A stretch of 54,635 nt of DNA from Aeromicrobium sp. CnD17-E (lineage in GTDB: Bacteria > Actinomycetota > Actinomycetes > Propionibacteriales > Nocardioidaceae): the NCBI RefSeq assembly GCF_024124745.1, contig NZ_JAMXRU010000011.1:1-54635 (forward strand), read 5' to 3'. The stretch's first letter is position 1, and each line of letters opens with the position of its first letter. A program made the position numbers and the translations under genes. Below are positions 1-11,876 of this stretch, piece by piece. A model generated the notes under the pieces. That model was given only the letters and a program-made list of their open reading frames with translations, had not been told where the DNA came from and made no database searches.

Positions 1-2990
<2,990 letters not shown>

Positions 2991-2999
2991 TATGGACCC

Positions 3000-3151
3000 T
3001 CGGCGCGCCGTGCGCGCCGATCGTCCTGTCCGGGTGTGAGCCCGGCACCGGCCCGGGCCAGCGCAGCCGCTGAGCCCAGGCCCCCGTCGGACCCGGACGC
3101 CCCCGGCCCCCGGCACACACAGCTTCCAGCAAGAACCGAGTGAGGAATCCC
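3000..3151 (+). promoter_or_regulatory. Structured 5' leader of rplU
   Basis: This is the 152-nt leader between the predicted start of transcription and the L21 gene. A perfect 9-bp hairpin (arms 3000-3008 and 3012-3020, 3-nt loop) begins at the predicted 5' end. A smaller 5-bp hairpin follows (3030-3034 with 3041-3045), then a C-rich stretch. Ribosomal protein operons often carry such leaders for feedback by their own protein. That role is inferred here and no known leader family has been matched. Confidence 0.4.
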
Positions 3152-3463
3152 GTGGTCTACGCAATCGTGCGCAGTGGCGGCACGCAGCAGAAGGTCGCCG
3201 TCGGCGACGTCATCGAGATCGACCAGCTCGGCCTGGCCGAGGGCGAGTCCGTCTCGCTGCCGGCCGTCCTGTACGTCGACGGCGACGCCGTCACGGCCGA
3301 CGCCGACAGCCTCTCGACGGTCTCCGTGACCGCCGAGGCGATCGGCGCGACCAAGGGTCCGAAGATCATCATCCAGAAGTACAAGAACAAGACCGGCTAC
3401 AAGAAGCGCCAGGGTCACCGTCAGAAGTACACCCAGGTCAAGATCACCGGCATCGCGAAGTAG
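3152..3463 (+). CDS. rplU: 50S ribosomal protein L21
   Basis: Structural protein of the large ribosomal subunit that binds 23S rRNA. It begins [19 protein letters not shown], the usual L21 N-terminus, and ends with the conserved basic segment [14 protein letters not shown] that contacts rRNA. The GTG at 3152 is preferred over the in-frame GTG at 3140 because GAGGAA (3142-3147) precedes it at ribosome-binding distance and the resulting 103 residues match the family length. rpmA follows after 12 nt, so the two are one operon, as in most bacteria. Confidence 0.97.
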   Translation: MVYAIVRSGGTQQKVAVGDVIEIDQLGLAEGESVSLPAVLYVDGDAVTADADSLSTVSVTAEAIGATKGPKIIIQKYKNKTGYKKRQGHRQKYTQVKITGIAK

Positions 3464-3475
3464 AGGACTGAACTC

Positions 3476-3730
3476 ATGGCACACAAGAAGGGCGCAGCCT
3501 CCACCAAGAACGGCCGCGACTCCAACGCACAGCGCCTCGGCGTCAAGCGCTTCGGCGGCCAGCTCGTCAACGCCGGCGAGATCATCGTCCGCCAGCGCGG
3601 CACCCACTTCCACCCCGGCACCAACGTCGGCCGTGGCGGCGACGACACGCTCTTCGCGCTGTCGGCCGGCTCGGTCGAGTTCGGGACGCGTCGCGGCCGC
3701 AAGGTCGTGAACATCGTTCCGGGCGAGTAA
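3476..3730 (+). CDS. rpmA: 50S ribosomal protein L27
   Basis: Large-subunit protein whose N-terminal tail reaches the peptidyl transferase centre. The 84-residue product starts [20 protein letters not shown] and contains the typical [21 protein letters not shown] and [10 protein letters not shown] segments. The N-terminus is the mature form directly, with no cleavable extension of the kind seen in Firmicutes. It lies 12 nt after rplU with a purine-rich GAGGACTGAA ahead of the ATG. A strong hairpin 13 nt downstream separates it from obg. Confidence 0.97.
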   Translation: MAHKKGAASTKNGRDSNAQRLGVKRFGGQLVNAGEIIVRQRGTHFHPGTNVGRGGDDTLFALSAGSVEFGTRRGRKVVNIVPGE

Positions 3731-3743
3731 CCGGCAGAACATC

Positions 3744-3785
3744 CGTCGAAGGGGTGGTCCGCGCATGCGGGCCACCCCTTCGACG
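3744..3785 (+). terminator. Hairpin terminator after rpmA
   Basis: A 19-bp stem (3744-3762 with 3767-3785) has one G-U pair and a 4-nt loop. There is no U-tract, as is usual for actinobacterial hairpins. It lies between rpmA and obg and would let the GTPase be expressed separately from the ribosomal protein pair. Confidence 0.7.
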
Positions 3786-3814
3786 TCCCCACACCACCCC
3801 CAGGAGCACCTGAC

Positions 3815-5494
3815 ATGGCCGTCCCCACCTTCGTCGACCGCGTGACCCTCCAGGTCGTCGCCGGCAACGGCGGGCACGGCGTCGCGTCGGTCCACCGCGA
3901 GAAGTTCAAGCCGCTCGGCGGCCCCGACGGCGGCAACGGCGGGCACGGCGGCGACGTCGTGCTGCGCGTGGCGGCCGACGTCACGACGCTCGTCGACTAC
4001 CACCACGAGCCGCGCCGCAAGGCCGGCAACGGTGCGCCCGGCGGGGGCAGCAACAAGAGCGGCGCCCACGGCGAGGACCTCGTCCTCAAGGTGCCCGACG
4101 GCACCGTCGTGCGCTCGGGCGGGCCGCACGGCACCGGCGAGGTCCTGGCCGACCTCGTGGGCGTCGGCACGGAGGTCGTGATCGCCGCAGGCGGCCGAGG
4201 CGGCCTCGGCAACGCCGCGCTCGCGTCGAGCAAGCGCAAGGCCCCCGGCTTCGCGCTCAAGGGCGAGCCCGGCCAGGAGCGCACCATCGTGCTCGAGCTG
4301 AAGGTCGTGGCCGACATCGGTCTGGTCGGGTTCCCGAGCGCCGGCAAGTCGAGCCTCATCGCGGCGCTCTCGCGTGCCCGCCCGAAGATCGCCGACTACC
4401 CGTTCACCACCCTCGTGCCCAACCTCGGCGTCGTCACCGCCGGCTCCACGACCTTCACGGTCGCCGACGTGCCCGGTCTCATCGAGGGCGCGAGCGAGGG
4501 GCGCGGCCTCGGCCACGACTTCCTGCGGCACGTCGAGCGGTGTGCCGCGCTCGTGCACGTCGTCGACTGCGCGACGGTCGAGCCCGGCCGCGACCCGCTG
4601 ACCGACCTCGACGTCATCGACGCCGAGCTGCGCGCGTACGCCGAGGCGCTGCCCGAGGGCGCGACCGGCAAGGACCTGCTCGAGCGGCCGCGGCTGGTGG
4701 CCCTGAACAAGACCGACGTGCCGGACGCCGCACAGATCGCCGAGTTCGTGCGCGGCGACCTCGAGGAGCGCGGCTACGACGTGTACGACGTGTCGGCAGC
4801 GAGCCACCAGGGACTGCGCGAGCTGTCCTTCGCGATGGCGCAGATCGTCGCCCGGCGGCGCGCCGAGACACCCACGCAGGAGATCACCCGCATCGTGCTG
4901 CGCCCGCAGGCCGCAGCCGGGGTCGGAGCGGAGTTCACGGTCGACCAGCGTCGGGGCCCCGACGGCCAGCGGCAGTGGATCGTGCGCGGTGCGAAGCTCA
5001 CCCGCTGGGTCGGCCAGACCGACTTCAGCAACGACGAGGCCGTTGGCTTCCTCGCCGACCGGCTCGCCCGGTTGGGCGTCGAGGAGGCGCTCGCCAAGCA
5101 GGGTGCCGAGCCGGGCGACGACGTCGTCATCGGTGGCACCGCCGGCCAGGGCTGGGAGGACGCCGTCGTCTTCGACTTCGACCCGACCGTCCAGGCCGGT
5201 GCCGAGATGCTCGGGCGCCGTGGCGAGGACCAGCGCCTCGACCGCGACGACCGGCGCACCAACGTCGAGCGACGCGAGCAGCTCGCGGCCAAGCGGGCCT
5301 ACGAGGCCGAGGCGCGCGAGGCGCGTGCGCGCGGCGAGGAGCCCAGCGCGGCGCCCGACTGGACGTTCGAGGACGACGACGACCTGCTCGACCTCGACGA
5401 CGACGTCGAGCCCGGGTCGGGCGACGACAGCCCCGCCGACGACAGCCCCGCCCACGACAGCCCTGCCGACGTCACGGCGGACGACCGGTCGTGA
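3815..5494 (+). CDS. obg: GTPase Obg (CgtA)
   Basis: Essential ribosome-associated GTPase that acts in 50S maturation and stress signalling. The glycine-rich Obg fold covers about residues 1-160 ([27 protein letters not shown]). The G domain starts with the P-loop GFPSAGKSS at residues 172-180, and also shows the switch/G3 region [12 protein letters not shown] and the G4 motif NKTD. The C-terminal OCT domain (about 350-430) is followed by a charged tail with the repeated unit DDSPA. Its 559 residues are longer than the Bacillus protein because of this tail, as in other actinobacteria. AGGAG precedes the ATG. Its stop overlaps the start of proB in a GTGA, so the two are translationally coupled. 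Confidence 0.96.
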   Translation: MAVPTFVDRVTLQVVAGNGGHGVASVHREKFKPLGGPDGGNGGHGGDVVLRVAADVTTLVDYHHEPRRKAGNGAPGGGSNKSGAHGEDLVLKVPDGTVVRSGGPHGTGEVLADLVGVGTEVVIAAGGRGGLGNAALASSKRKAPGFALKGEPGQERTIVLELKVVADIGLVGFPSAGKSSLIAALSRARPKIADYPFTTLVPNLGVVTAGSTTFTVADVPGLIEGASEGRGLGHDFLRHVERCAALVHVVDCATVEPGRDPLTDLDVIDAELRAYAEALPEGATGKDLLERPRLVALNKTDVPDAAQIAEFVRGDLEERGYDVYDVSAASHQGLRELSFAMAQIVARRRAETPTQEITRIVLRPQAAAGVGAEFTVDQRRGPDGQRQWIVRGAKLTRWVGQTDFSNDEAVGFLADRLARLGVEEALAKQGAEPGDDVVIGGTAGQGWEDAVVFDFDPTVQAGAEMLGRRGEDQRLDRDDRRTNVERREQLAAKRAYEAEAREARARGEEPSAAPDWTFEDDDDLLDLDDDVEPGSGDDSPADDSPAHDSPADVTADDRS

Positions 5495-6591
5495 GCGCGC
5501 GGCGCGTCGTCGTCAAGGTCGGCTCGTCGTCGCTGACCTCGGCGGCCGGGCACCTCGACCCGGAGAAGGTGGGTCACGTCGTCGACGCGCTCGCCGCGGC
5601 CCGCCGCCGGGGCGACGAGGTGGTGCTGGTGAGCTCGGGTGCGATCGCCGCGGGCCTCGGCCCGCTCGGGCTCACGACGCGCCCGCGCGACCTGCCGACC
5701 CAGCAGGCGGCCGCCAGCGTCGGCCAGGGCGCGCTCGTGGCGCACTACTCCGAGCGGTTCGCCGCGCACGGGATCACCGTCGGGCAGGTGCTGCTGACCG
5801 TCGAGGACGTCACGCGGCGCAGCCACTACCGCAACGCGCACCAGACGTTCGCGCGCCTGCACGAGCTCGGCGTGCTGCCGGTCGTCAACGAGAACGACAC
5901 CGTGGCCACGAGCGAGATCCGCTTCGGCGACAACGACCGGCTGGCCGCGCTCGTCGCCCATCTGGTGCACGCCGACCTGCTGGTGCTGCTGTCCGACGTC
6001 GACGGGCTCTACACGGGGCACCCCTCGCTGCCGGAGTCGCGACCGATCACCGACGTGCACGGCCCTGACGACCTCGACGACGTCGACGTCGCGCGCGTGG
6101 GCTCGAAGGTGGGCACCGGTGGCATGGTGACGAAGGTCGAGGCGGCACGGATCGCGACGGGCGCCGGGATCCCCGTGGTCCTCGCCCGTGCCGACCACGC
6201 GCGCGCCGCCGTGCTGGGTGAGCCGACGGGCACGCGGTTCCACCCGACCGGCCGACGTCGTCCGACCCGGCTGCTGTGGCTCGAGCACGCCAGCGAGACC
6301 AAGGGTCGGCTGCTCGTCGACGACGGCGCGGTCCGGGCGCTCACCGTGCGCAAGGCGTCGCTCCTCGCGGCGGGCATCGTCGGCGTGGAGGGCGAGTTCG
6401 GTGCGGGGGAGCCGGTCGACGTCGTGGCGCCCGACGGCACCGTGGTCGCGCGCGGCCTCGTCACCTACGACAGCGCCGAGCTCCCGACGCTGCTCGGGCG
6501 CAGCACCCCTGACCTGGCGGCCGACCTCGGCGCCGACTACGAGCGCGAGGTCGTCCACCGCGACGACCTCGTCGTCCTCCACCCCCACTGA
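5491..6591 (+). CDS. proB: Glutamate 5-kinase
   Basis: First enzyme of proline synthesis: ATP-dependent phosphorylation of L-glutamate to gamma-glutamyl phosphate. The amino acid kinase domain covers about residues 1-250 ([63 protein letters not shown]). A C-terminal PUA domain follows (about 275-355, [20 protein letters not shown]). The total of 366 residues is normal for a PUA-containing ProB. Start and stop are clear: GTG overlaps the obg stop by 4 nt, and a hairpin follows within 14 nt. proA is nearby but separated by two other genes, one of them on the opposite strand. Confidence 0.96.
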   Translation: MSARRVVVKVGSSSLTSAAGHLDPEKVGHVVDALAAARRRGDEVVLVSSGAIAAGLGPLGLTTRPRDLPTQQAAASVGQGALVAHYSERFAAHGITVGQVLLTVEDVTRRSHYRNAHQTFARLHELGVLPVVNENDTVATSEIRFGDNDRLAALVAHLVHADLLVLLSDVDGLYTGHPSLPESRPITDVHGPDDLDDVDVARVGSKVGTGGMVTKVEAARIATGAGIPVVLARADHARAAVLGEPTGTRFHPTGRRRPTRLLWLEHASETKGRLLVDDGAVRALTVRKASLLAAGIVGVEGEFGAGEPVDVVAPDGTVVARGLVTYDSAELPTLLGRSTPDLAADLGADYEREVVHRDDLVVLHPH

Positions 6592-6604
6592 CCGTCCCCC
6601 ACCC

Positions 6605-6667
6605 CGCTGAGTGTGACGTTCGCGGGCCGGAACAGCGCGCCGAACCCCGCGAAAGTCACACTCAGCG
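6605..6667. terminator. Long inverted repeat between convergent proB and the EEP-hydrolase gene
   Basis: The arms 6605-6626 and 6646-6667 are 22 bp each with one mismatch and a 19-nt loop. The right arm contains the TGA stop codon of the minus-strand gene (6662-6664). Position and symmetry suggest a bidirectional terminator. The arm sequence (CGCTGAGTGTGACG core) may also be a dispersed palindromic element; a genome search would decide. Confidence 0.65.
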
Positions 6668-7879
6668 CGGAGGGCGGCGCAGGTCGACCCAGACGAGGCG
6701 GTGGTCGGAGGCCGGGAACGGGTAGGTGCCGGTGAGGCGCGAGAGCGGATCGGCCTGCACCGGCCAGAAGACCTGCGCGTCGCGGATGTCGAGGTCGGCG
6801 CTCGGGAGCACGTAGTCGGCGCGGATGTTGCCCGGCGGCTCGGAGAAGTCGGCGGTGTCGAACTGCGGGTCGCCCCGGTGGGAGAGGTTGGCGCCGCCCT
6901 GCAGGCGAGCGGCCTCCACCGCGCCGGCGCTCGACGGCGTCAGCGAGGTGTTCACCCGGCGCAGGTCGAGGAGCTGGTTCGTGGCACCCGGCAGCGAGTC
7001 GCCGTCGACGGGGTCGGAGTTCAGGTCGCCCGCGATCACGAACGACGCACCGCGCTGCAGTCCGCCGGGACGGCCGCGGTCGTCCCTGATCCACCGAGCC
7101 TCCCGGGCGGGGCCGGTGTAGTCGGCCCAGAAGCGGATCTCGTCGGCGTTGCGACGACCGTTGCGGTCCTCGGGCCCGTCGAAGACCGGCGGGGTCGGGT
7201 GGCTGACGAGCAGGTGGACGGAGCGTCGCCCGACCTTCACCGGCACGTCCCAGTGCGACTTGCTCGAGAGGCGCAGGACGTCGACGGCGTCGGGGGAGTA
7301 GTAGCCCTGCGGCATGCGGTTGCCGGGCATGTCCTTCCACAGCAGCTTCTGGAAGGTGCGGACGTGCTTCGCGTCGATCGGGTAGCGGCTGAGCACCGCC
7401 ATGCCGTACTGGCCGGGGAAAGCGCCGAAGCCGTAGGCGTCGTCGGGGCCGTCGGTGCGTCCGTCGCCGTTGAGGTCGAGGCCGGTGGGCACGCCCGTGT
7501 TGACCGGTGCCGTGAACGTGTACCGGTAGTAGACGGGGTCGGCTCCCTGCTGCCCGCGCTCGAGGTAGTTCCGCTGGAACCGGCGCAGCGCCTCCGGGTC
7601 GTGGTCGAGCTCCTGGAGCACGAGCACGTCGGGACGGGTGCGCTGGACGATCTCCGCGACGGCGCGTGCCTGCGCGTTCGACGGCGTCGACAGGTCGCGG
7701 CGCAGGTCGCCCGCAGCGGGGCGGTTCAACGAGGCGTTGAACGTGGCGACCCGGACGGTGGGCTCCGGGCGCCCGCGCTCGTCGCGCGCGTCGGCGGGTG
7801 ACGAGGTGGCGGGCACGGCCAGGACCGTACCGACCAGGACGAGTGCAAGCGCGGCGACGAGCCGATTCCCCCGAATCAT
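6662..7879 (-). CDS. Secreted endonuclease/exonuclease/phosphatase-family hydrolase
   Basis: The EEP fold is identified by VATFNASLNR, VLVLQELDHD, VIAGDLNSDP and the terminal SDHRLVWVDL, which carry the Asn, Glu, Asp-x-Asn and Asp-His residues of the metal-dependent phosphodiesterase site. A Sec signal peptide (MIRGNRLVAALALVLVG, then AlaxAla near residue 31) points to export. The substrate could be extracellular nucleic acid or a phosphoester and is not deducible. The ATG at 7879 puts the signal peptide at the N-terminus. An in-frame ATG at 7933 has an AGGAG nine bases upstream and would add 18 residues, so the start is uncertain. The 3' end lies in the shared hairpin with proB. Confidence 0.85.
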   Translation of the reverse strand: MIRGNRLVAALALVLVGTVLAVPATSSPADARDERGRPEPTVRVATFNASLNRPAAGDLRRDLSTPSNAQARAVAEIVQRTRPDVLVLQELDHDPEALRRFQRNYLERGQQGADPVYYRYTFTAPVNTGVPTGLDLNGDGRTDGPDDAYGFGAFPGQYGMAVLSRYPIDAKHVRTFQKLLWKDMPGNRMPQGYYSPDAVDVLRLSSKSHWDVPVKVGRRSVHLLVSHPTPPVFDGPEDRNGRRNADEIRFWADYTGPAREARWIRDDRGRPGGLQRGASFVIAGDLNSDPVDGDSLPGATNQLLDLRRVNTSLTPSSAGAVEAARLQGGANLSHRGDPQFDTADFSEPPGNIRADYVLPSADLDIRDAQVFWPVQADPLSRLTGTYPFPASDHRLVWVDLRRPPR

Positions 7880-7946
7880 GGGTCCAGTCTCGCGGTCGGC
7901 GTCGGCGCGGGTCGAGCCCGGGTCGGTGAACATCCGGTGACGCTCC

Positions 7947-7952
7947 TAGCCT
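7947..7952 (+). promoter_or_regulatory. -10 box, predicted leaderless transcript
   Basis: TAGCCT lies exactly 6 nt before the GTG at 7959, so transcription is predicted to start at the start codon. No Shine-Dalgarno sequence is present. Confidence 0.5.
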
Positions 7953-7958
7953 GGGCCC

Positions 7959-8474
7959 GTGAGGTCTCCCGCGCCGCAGGAGTCGGTCGTCGTCGGCGGC
8001 ACCGGCATGCTGCGGGGCGTCGTCGAGCACCTGAGGGACGCGGGCTCGCGCACCGTGGTGGTCTCCCGTCGGGCGGGTCGCACGGTCGAGGGCACGACGG
8101 CGGTGGCCGCCGACTGGACCGACCCGCGGTCGCTGGCGGAGCAGTTCACGGGAGGGCACTTCGACGTCGCGGTGCTCTGGGTGCACCACCCGTACCGTCA
8201 GGGCGTGGTCGAGGCCCTGGAGCCTGCGCTCGCCGACGGAGCCCTGGTCGTGCACGTGTGGGGGTCGAGCGCCGCGAGGCCGCGCGCGCGGACGCTGGTG
8301 TCGTCGCGACCGGACCTGAGCGTCCGGCACGTCGTCCTCGGCTTCGTGCGCGAGGAGGGTGCGTCGCGGTGGCTGTCCGACGACGAGATCGTCGCCGGGG
8401 TCGTGAGGGCGCTCCACGACCCGGCGCCGGAGCAGGTGGTCGGCGTCGTCGAGCCGTGGGACGCCCGTCCGTGA
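7959..8474 (+). CDS. Small Rossmann-fold (SDR-like) protein
   Basis: A 171-residue protein with an N-terminal nucleotide-binding loop, VVVGGTGMLRGVVEHL, followed by VVVSRRAGR. This is the beta-alpha-beta arrangement of short-chain dehydrogenase-like proteins. A region equivalent to the second half (VHVWGSSAARPR) is recognisable, but the catalytic Tyr-x-x-x-Lys pair of classical SDRs is not apparent. It may bind NAD(P) without classical SDR chemistry. It is divergent from the secreted hydrolase and followed 19 nt later by proA, which has its own -10 box. The function is unknown. Confidence 0.75.
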   Translation: MRSPAPQESVVVGGTGMLRGVVEHLRDAGSRTVVVSRRAGRTVEGTTAVAADWTDPRSLAEQFTGGHFDVAVLWVHHPYRQGVVEALEPALADGALVVHVWGSSAARPRARTLVSSRPDLSVRHVVLGFVREEGASRWLSDDEIVAGVVRALHDPAPEQVVGVVEPWDARP

Positions 8475-8481
8475 CCCCGAC

Positions 8482-8487
8482 TAGGCT
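8482..8487 (+). promoter_or_regulatory. -10 box of proA, predicted leaderless transcript
   Basis: TAGGCT is followed by 6 nt and then the GTG start of proA at 8494. No ribosome-binding site is visible between them. Confidence 0.55.
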
Positions 8488-8493
8488 TCAGCC

Positions 8494-9741
8494 GTGAAGA
8501 ATCAGGTGCACGAGCTCGCCCGCCGCGCCCGCACGGCGGCACGGTCGCTGGCGCTGGCCTCCCGGGCGCAGAAGGATGCGGCCCTGCTGGCCACGGCCGA
8601 CGCGCTGGTGGCCGCCACCGACCGCATCGTCGCGGCCAACACGCTCGACGTCGAGGCCGCGCGCGCCGCAGGCACCCCCGAGAACGTCATCGACCGGCTG
8701 CTGCTCGACCACGACCGCGTGGCCGCGTTCGCCCAGGGCGTGCGCGACGTCGCCGCGCTGCCGGACCCGGTCGGCGAGGTCGTCCGCGGTTCCACGCTGC
8801 CCAACGGCCTGCGGCTGGAGCAGGTCCGTGTGCCCATGGGCGTCATCGGCATGATCTACGAGGGACGGCCCAACGTCACCGCCGACGCCGCCGCCATCTG
8901 CCTGAAGGCCGGGAGTGCGTCGCTGCTGCGCGGGTCGCGCTCGGCGGCGCGGTCCAACGCGGCCATCGTCGACGTCATGCGCGAGGCCATCGCGGGCACC
9001 GGGCTCCCTGCCGACGTCGTGCAGGCCGTGCCCGCCGACGACCGCAGCAGCGCGACGCACCTGATGCAGGCCCGCGGTCTCGTCGACCTCGTGATCCCGC
9101 GCGGCGGCGAGGGCCTCATCCGCACCGTCGTGGAGCAGTCGACCGTGCCCGTCATCGAGACCGGCACCGGCAACGTGCACGTCTACGTCGACGCGGACGC
9201 CGACCTCGACATGGCGCTCGACGTCGTCCTCAACGCCAAGACGCACCGCACGAGCGTGTGCAACGCCGCGGAGTCGCTGCTCGTGCACCGCGACGTCGCC
9301 GAGGAGTTCCTGCCCCGGGTGACGAAGGCGCTGCAGGCGGCCGGGGTGACGATCCACGGCGACCCCGCCTTCCGGTCCGTGGCACCCGGGGTGCTCGACG
9401 CGACCGACGAGGACTGGGCCACCGAGTACCTGTCGCTCGACATCGCCGCGAAGGTGGTCGACTCCCTCGAGGACGCCGTCGAGCACATCCGCACCTGGTC
9501 CTCGGGTCACACCGAGGCGATCGTCACCCGGTCGATCGACGCGGCGCGACGGTTCACGCTCGGCGTCGACTCGGCGGCCGTGATGGTGAACGCGTCGACG
9601 CGCTTCACCGACGGCGGCGAGTTCGGGTTCGGTGCGGAGATCGGCATCTCCACGCAGAAGCTGCACGCGCGCGGACCGATGGGCCTGCCGGAGATGACCA
9701 CGACGACGTACGTGGTCACGGGCGACGGGCACGTGCGCTGA
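8494..9741 (+). CDS. proA: Gamma-glutamyl phosphate reductase
   Basis: Second enzyme of proline synthesis: NADPH reduction of gamma-glutamyl phosphate to glutamate-5-semialdehyde. It is an aldehyde dehydrogenase-fold protein of 415 residues, normal for the family. Visible motifs are [53 protein letters not shown] and the catalytic cysteine in [13 protein letters not shown] (about residue 255). The end, [22 protein letters not shown], is also characteristic. It is transcribed in the same direction as proB but separated from it by the minus-strand hydrolase and the SDR-like gene. Confidence 0.97.
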   Translation: MKNQVHELARRARTAARSLALASRAQKDAALLATADALVAATDRIVAANTLDVEAARAAGTPENVIDRLLLDHDRVAAFAQGVRDVAALPDPVGEVVRGSTLPNGLRLEQVRVPMGVIGMIYEGRPNVTADAAAICLKAGSASLLRGSRSAARSNAAIVDVMREAIAGTGLPADVVQAVPADDRSSATHLMQARGLVDLVIPRGGEGLIRTVVEQSTVPVIETGTGNVHVYVDADADLDMALDVVLNAKTHRTSVCNAAESLLVHRDVAEEFLPRVTKALQAAGVTIHGDPAFRSVAPGVLDATDEDWATEYLSLDIAAKVVDSLEDAVEHIRTWSSGHTEAIVTRSIDAARRFTLGVDSAAVMVNASTRFTDGGEFGFGAEIGISTQKLHARGPMGLPEMTTTTYVVTGDGHVR

Positions 9742-9776
9742 CGCACGCCGGATCGTCGGGCTCGCGGGCACGCTGG

Positions 9777-9782
9777 TAGATT
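9777..9782 (+). promoter_or_regulatory. -10 box of the 49-residue membrane protein, predicted leaderless
   Basis: TAGATT lies 6 nt before the ATG at 9789, with no Shine-Dalgarno sequence in between. Confidence 0.5.
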
Positions 9783-9788
9783 GCGGCC

Positions 9789-9938
9789 ATGCTCGAGATC
9801 CTGGCCGCCATGGAGGAGTCCGGAGAAGAAGGAAGCTTCCTCTTCACGGCGATGCTCATCGGAGGTACCGCCCTGGGCATCCTCCTGGTCCTGCTCATCG
9901 CGCTGCTGGCCTTCGGCAAGGGCCGCGAGCACTCCTGA
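9789..9938 (+). CDS. 49-residue single-span membrane protein
   Basis: A short gene reading [17 protein letters not shown], then one hydrophobic segment of about 23 residues (from about residue 18 to 42, rich in Leu, Ile, Val, Ala), then a basic tail FGKGREHS and a TGA at 9936-9938. The acidic N-terminus and Lys/Arg-containing C-terminus suggest a cytoplasmic C-terminus. It has its own leaderless-type -10 box and lies between proA and nadD. Its codons have the high GC third positions of its neighbours, which supports real coding. No function is recognised. Confidence 0.7.
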   Translation: MLEILAAMEESGEEGSFLFTAMLIGGTALGILLVLLIALLAFGKGREHS

Positions 9939-9967
9939 GCACGACCCACGGGCCCCAGGTCGTCGAC

Positions 9968-10606
9968 GTGGCCCCCGAGCACGCACCGATCCGCCGACGT
10001 CGCGTCGGCGTCATGGGTGGCACGTTCGACCCCATCCACCACGGGCACCTCGTCGCCGCGAGCGAGGTGCAGTCGTGGTTCGACCTCGACGAGGTCGTCT
10101 TCGTCCCCACCGGGCGCCCGTGGCAGAAGGCCGACCGTGAGGTCTCGCCGGCCGAGCACCGCTACCTGATGACGGTGATCGCGACGGCGGCGAACCCGCG
10201 CTTCGAGGTGAGCCGGGTCGACATCGACCGCGACGGACTCACCTACACGATCGACACGCTGCGCGAGCTGGCCGCGGCCATGCCCGACGCCGACCTGTAC
10301 TTCATCACCGGTGCCGACGCGATGGCCGCGATCCTGACGTGGCGCGACCACGACGAGCTGTTCGAGCTCGCCCACTTCGTCGGTTGTACCCGTCCCGGGC
10401 ACGAGATGGACGAGCAGACGCTCGCCGGCCTGCCGGCCGAGCGGATCACGCTCGTCGAGATCCCGGCCCTCGCGATCTCCTCGACCGACTGCCGTGGACG
10501 CGTCGCGTCGGGCGAGCCGGTCTGGTACCTCGTTCCCGACGGTGTCGTGCAGTACATCGCGAAGCACCGTCTCTACTCCGCCTCCGACTCCGAGGACCCC
10601 TCATGA
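9968..10606 (+). CDS. nadD: Nicotinate-nucleotide adenylyltransferase
   Basis: Converts nicotinate mononucleotide and ATP to deamido-NAD in NAD synthesis. The nucleotidyltransferase motif [16 protein letters not shown] at the N-terminus contains the HxGH signature. The [20 protein letters not shown] segment near the C-terminus corresponds to the ISST-R motif of the family. The length is 212 residues. The GTG at 9968 has no strong ribosome-binding site, and translation could begin at another codon slightly downstream. The stop overlaps rsfS by 4 nt (ATGA), the usual arrangement of nadD and rsfS. Confidence 0.94.
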   Translation: MAPEHAPIRRRRVGVMGGTFDPIHHGHLVAASEVQSWFDLDEVVFVPTGRPWQKADREVSPAEHRYLMTVIATAANPRFEVSRVDIDRDGLTYTIDTLRELAAAMPDADLYFITGADAMAAILTWRDHDELFELAHFVGCTRPGHEMDEQTLAGLPAERITLVEIPALAISSTDCRGRVASGEPVWYLVPDGVVQYIAKHRLYSASDSEDPS

Positions 10607-10962
10607 CCGCAACCGACCGTGCCGTCGAGCTGACCCGGGTGGCTGCGGCCGCCGCGGACGAGAAGCTGGCGACCGAGATCATCGCCTTCGACGTCTCCGA
10701 GCAGCTGTTCATCACCGACGTGTTCCTGCTGTGCAGCGCCGCGAACCAACCGCAGGCCCGCGCCATCAAGGACGCGGTCGAGGAGAAGCTGCTGGAGCAG
10801 GGCGCGAAGCCGGTGCGCCGCGAGGGCGACCGCGAGGGTCGCTGGATCCTGCTCGACTTCTCCGACGTCGTGGTGCACGTCCAGCACACCGAGGAGCGCG
10901 CGTTCTACGCCCTCGAGCGGCTGTGGAGCGACTGCCCGACGATCGACCTCGGGCTCGCGTGA
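10603..10962 (+). CDS. rsfS: Ribosomal silencing factor RsfS
   Basis: Binds ribosomal protein L14 and blocks subunit joining when nutrients are scarce. The 119-residue product shows the family segments [36 protein letters not shown] and [17 protein letters not shown] precedes the ATG, which overlaps the nadD stop. Its own stop overlaps the next GTG by 4 nt, so nadD, rsfS and the phosphatase gene form a coupled operon. Confidence 0.95.
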   Translation: MTATDRAVELTRVAAAAADEKLATEIIAFDVSEQLFITDVFLLCSAANQPQARAIKDAVEEKLLEQGAKPVRREGDREGRWILLDFSDVVVHVQHTEERAFYALERLWSDCPTIDLGLA

Positions 10963-11603
10963 CCCGCCGGGTCGTCCTGTGGCGCCACGGGCGCACGGAG
11001 TGGAACGTCGCCGGTCGGGTGCAGGGCCAGACGGACACGGCGCTCGACGAGGTCGGTGTCCGGCAGGCCGCTGCGGCGGCGGCGCGCCTGGCGTCGTTGC
11101 GGCCGGTGCGGATCGTCAGCTCGGACCTGCAGCGGGCCCGCCACACGGCCGAGGAGCTGTCGAGGCTGACCGGGGTGCCGGTGGAGCTCGACGAGCGGTT
11201 GCGCGAGATGAACTTCGGTGAGCGCGAGGGCCTCACCTGGAAGGAGTCGTGGGAGCGCTTCCCCGACCTGATGAAGGCCATGCTGGAGGACCGCGAGGAG
11301 CGGTTCCCGGGCGCGGAGCTCCACGCGGAGGCGGGTGCCCGTCTGTCGGCCGCGGTGACGGAGGCCCTGGAGACGCTCGAGGACGAGCAGACGCTCGTGG
11401 TCGTCGCGCACGGTGCCGTGCTCCGCGTGGGCGTGTGCACGTTCCTCGGCTTCCCGGAGGCCACCTGGCGCACGTTCGCGGGGCTGTCGAACTGCTCGTG
11501 GATCGCGTTGGAGCAGATCTCGCCCGAGCACGACACCCGGTGGCGGCTCACCGAGTGGAACGCGGGCACGCTGCCCGAGCCGGTGATGTCGGACGACGGG
11601 TGA
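10959..11603 (+). CDS. Histidine phosphatase (phosphoglycerate mutase-like)
   Basis: Branch-1 histidine phosphatase superfamily. VVLWRHGRTEWN near the N-terminus contains the RHG motif with the phospho-accepting His. The second catalytic His is in LVVVAHGAVLRVG, and the acidic proton donor lies in LREMNFGEREGLTW. The length of 214 residues is typical. Many actinobacteria have such a gene directly after rsfS, where it has been annotated as phosphoglycerate mutase-like or as glucosyl-3-phosphoglycerate phosphatase. The exact substrate cannot be assigned here. The GTG start overlaps the rsfS stop by 4 nt. Confidence 0.9.
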   Translation: MTRRVVLWRHGRTEWNVAGRVQGQTDTALDEVGVRQAAAAAARLASLRPVRIVSSDLQRARHTAEELSRLTGVPVELDERLREMNFGEREGLTWKESWERFPDLMKAMLEDREERFPGAELHAEAGARLSAAVTEALETLEDEQTLVVVAHGAVLRVGVCTFLGFPEATWRTFAGLSNCSWIALEQISPEHDTRWRLTEWNAGTLPEPVMSDDG

Positions 11604-11612
11604 CCCCCGGTG

Positions 11613-11641
11613 TTTACCCGCCCAGGGGGAGGGTCTAGAGT
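11613..11641 (+). promoter_or_regulatory. Promoter of tRNA-Ala
   Basis: A -35 TTTACC (11613-11618) and a -10 TAGAGT (11636-11641) are separated by 17 bp. Transcription would start about 33 nt before the mature tRNA 5' end, leaving a leader for RNase P. Confidence 0.65.
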
Positions 11642-11680
11642 TCTTACTCGGTGATCGACGAGTGCGAGAACCACCCGCGA

Positions 11681-11753
11681 GGGGCATTGGCGCAGTTGGT
11701 AGCGCGCTTCCATGGCATGGAAGAGGTCAGGAGTTCGAATCTCCTATGCTCCA
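11681..11753 (+). tRNA. tRNA-Ala (anticodon GGC)
   Basis: A 73-nt cloverleaf. The acceptor GGGGCAT pairs with ATGCTCC and includes the G3-U70 wobble that is the alanine identity element. The anticodon stem CTTCC/GGAAG encloses the loop ATGGCAT with anticodon GGC. The T stem AGGAG/CTCCT encloses TTCGAAT, and the discriminator base is A. The 3' CCA is not encoded. A hairpin terminator begins 10 nt downstream. The 3' part, from the last T-loop base onward, is repeated at 11877. Confidence 0.97.
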
Positions 11754-11805
11754 CTCGGACGAAGAAGAGCCCCCCAGCAATCGTGCTGGGGGGCTCTTCG
11801 CTGTC
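11740..11805 (+). repeat. Direct repeat copy 1: tRNA-Ala 3' end plus terminator (66 bp)
   Basis: This segment runs from the last base of the tRNA T-loop, through the T-stem and acceptor strand, to 6 nt past the terminator. It is identical over 66 bp to 11877-11942. The two copies are offset by 137 bp. Confidence 0.97.
11764..11799 (+). terminator. Terminator of tRNA-Ala
   Basis: A perfect 16-bp stem (11764-11779 with 11784-11799) with the 4-nt loop ATCG. It begins 11 nt after the discriminator base of the tRNA. Confidence 0.9.
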
Positions 11806-11808
11806 TGT

Positions 11809-11846
11809 GGGGGCTCTTCTTCGTCCGAATCGGGACTGGCGATTCG
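11809..11846. repeat. Inverted-repeat spacer between the two direct repeats
   Basis: Positions 11809-11827 are the exact reverse complement of 11756-11774, which is the region between the tRNA and its terminator plus part of the terminator arm. A second short inverted repeat (CGAATC at 11826-11831, GATTCG at 11841-11846) and a GAGCGAGCG/AGCGAGCGA stretch follow. No gene is seen here. Confidence 0.8.
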
Positions 11847-11876
11847 GGGAGGAGCGAGCGTCAGCGAGCGACGGAG

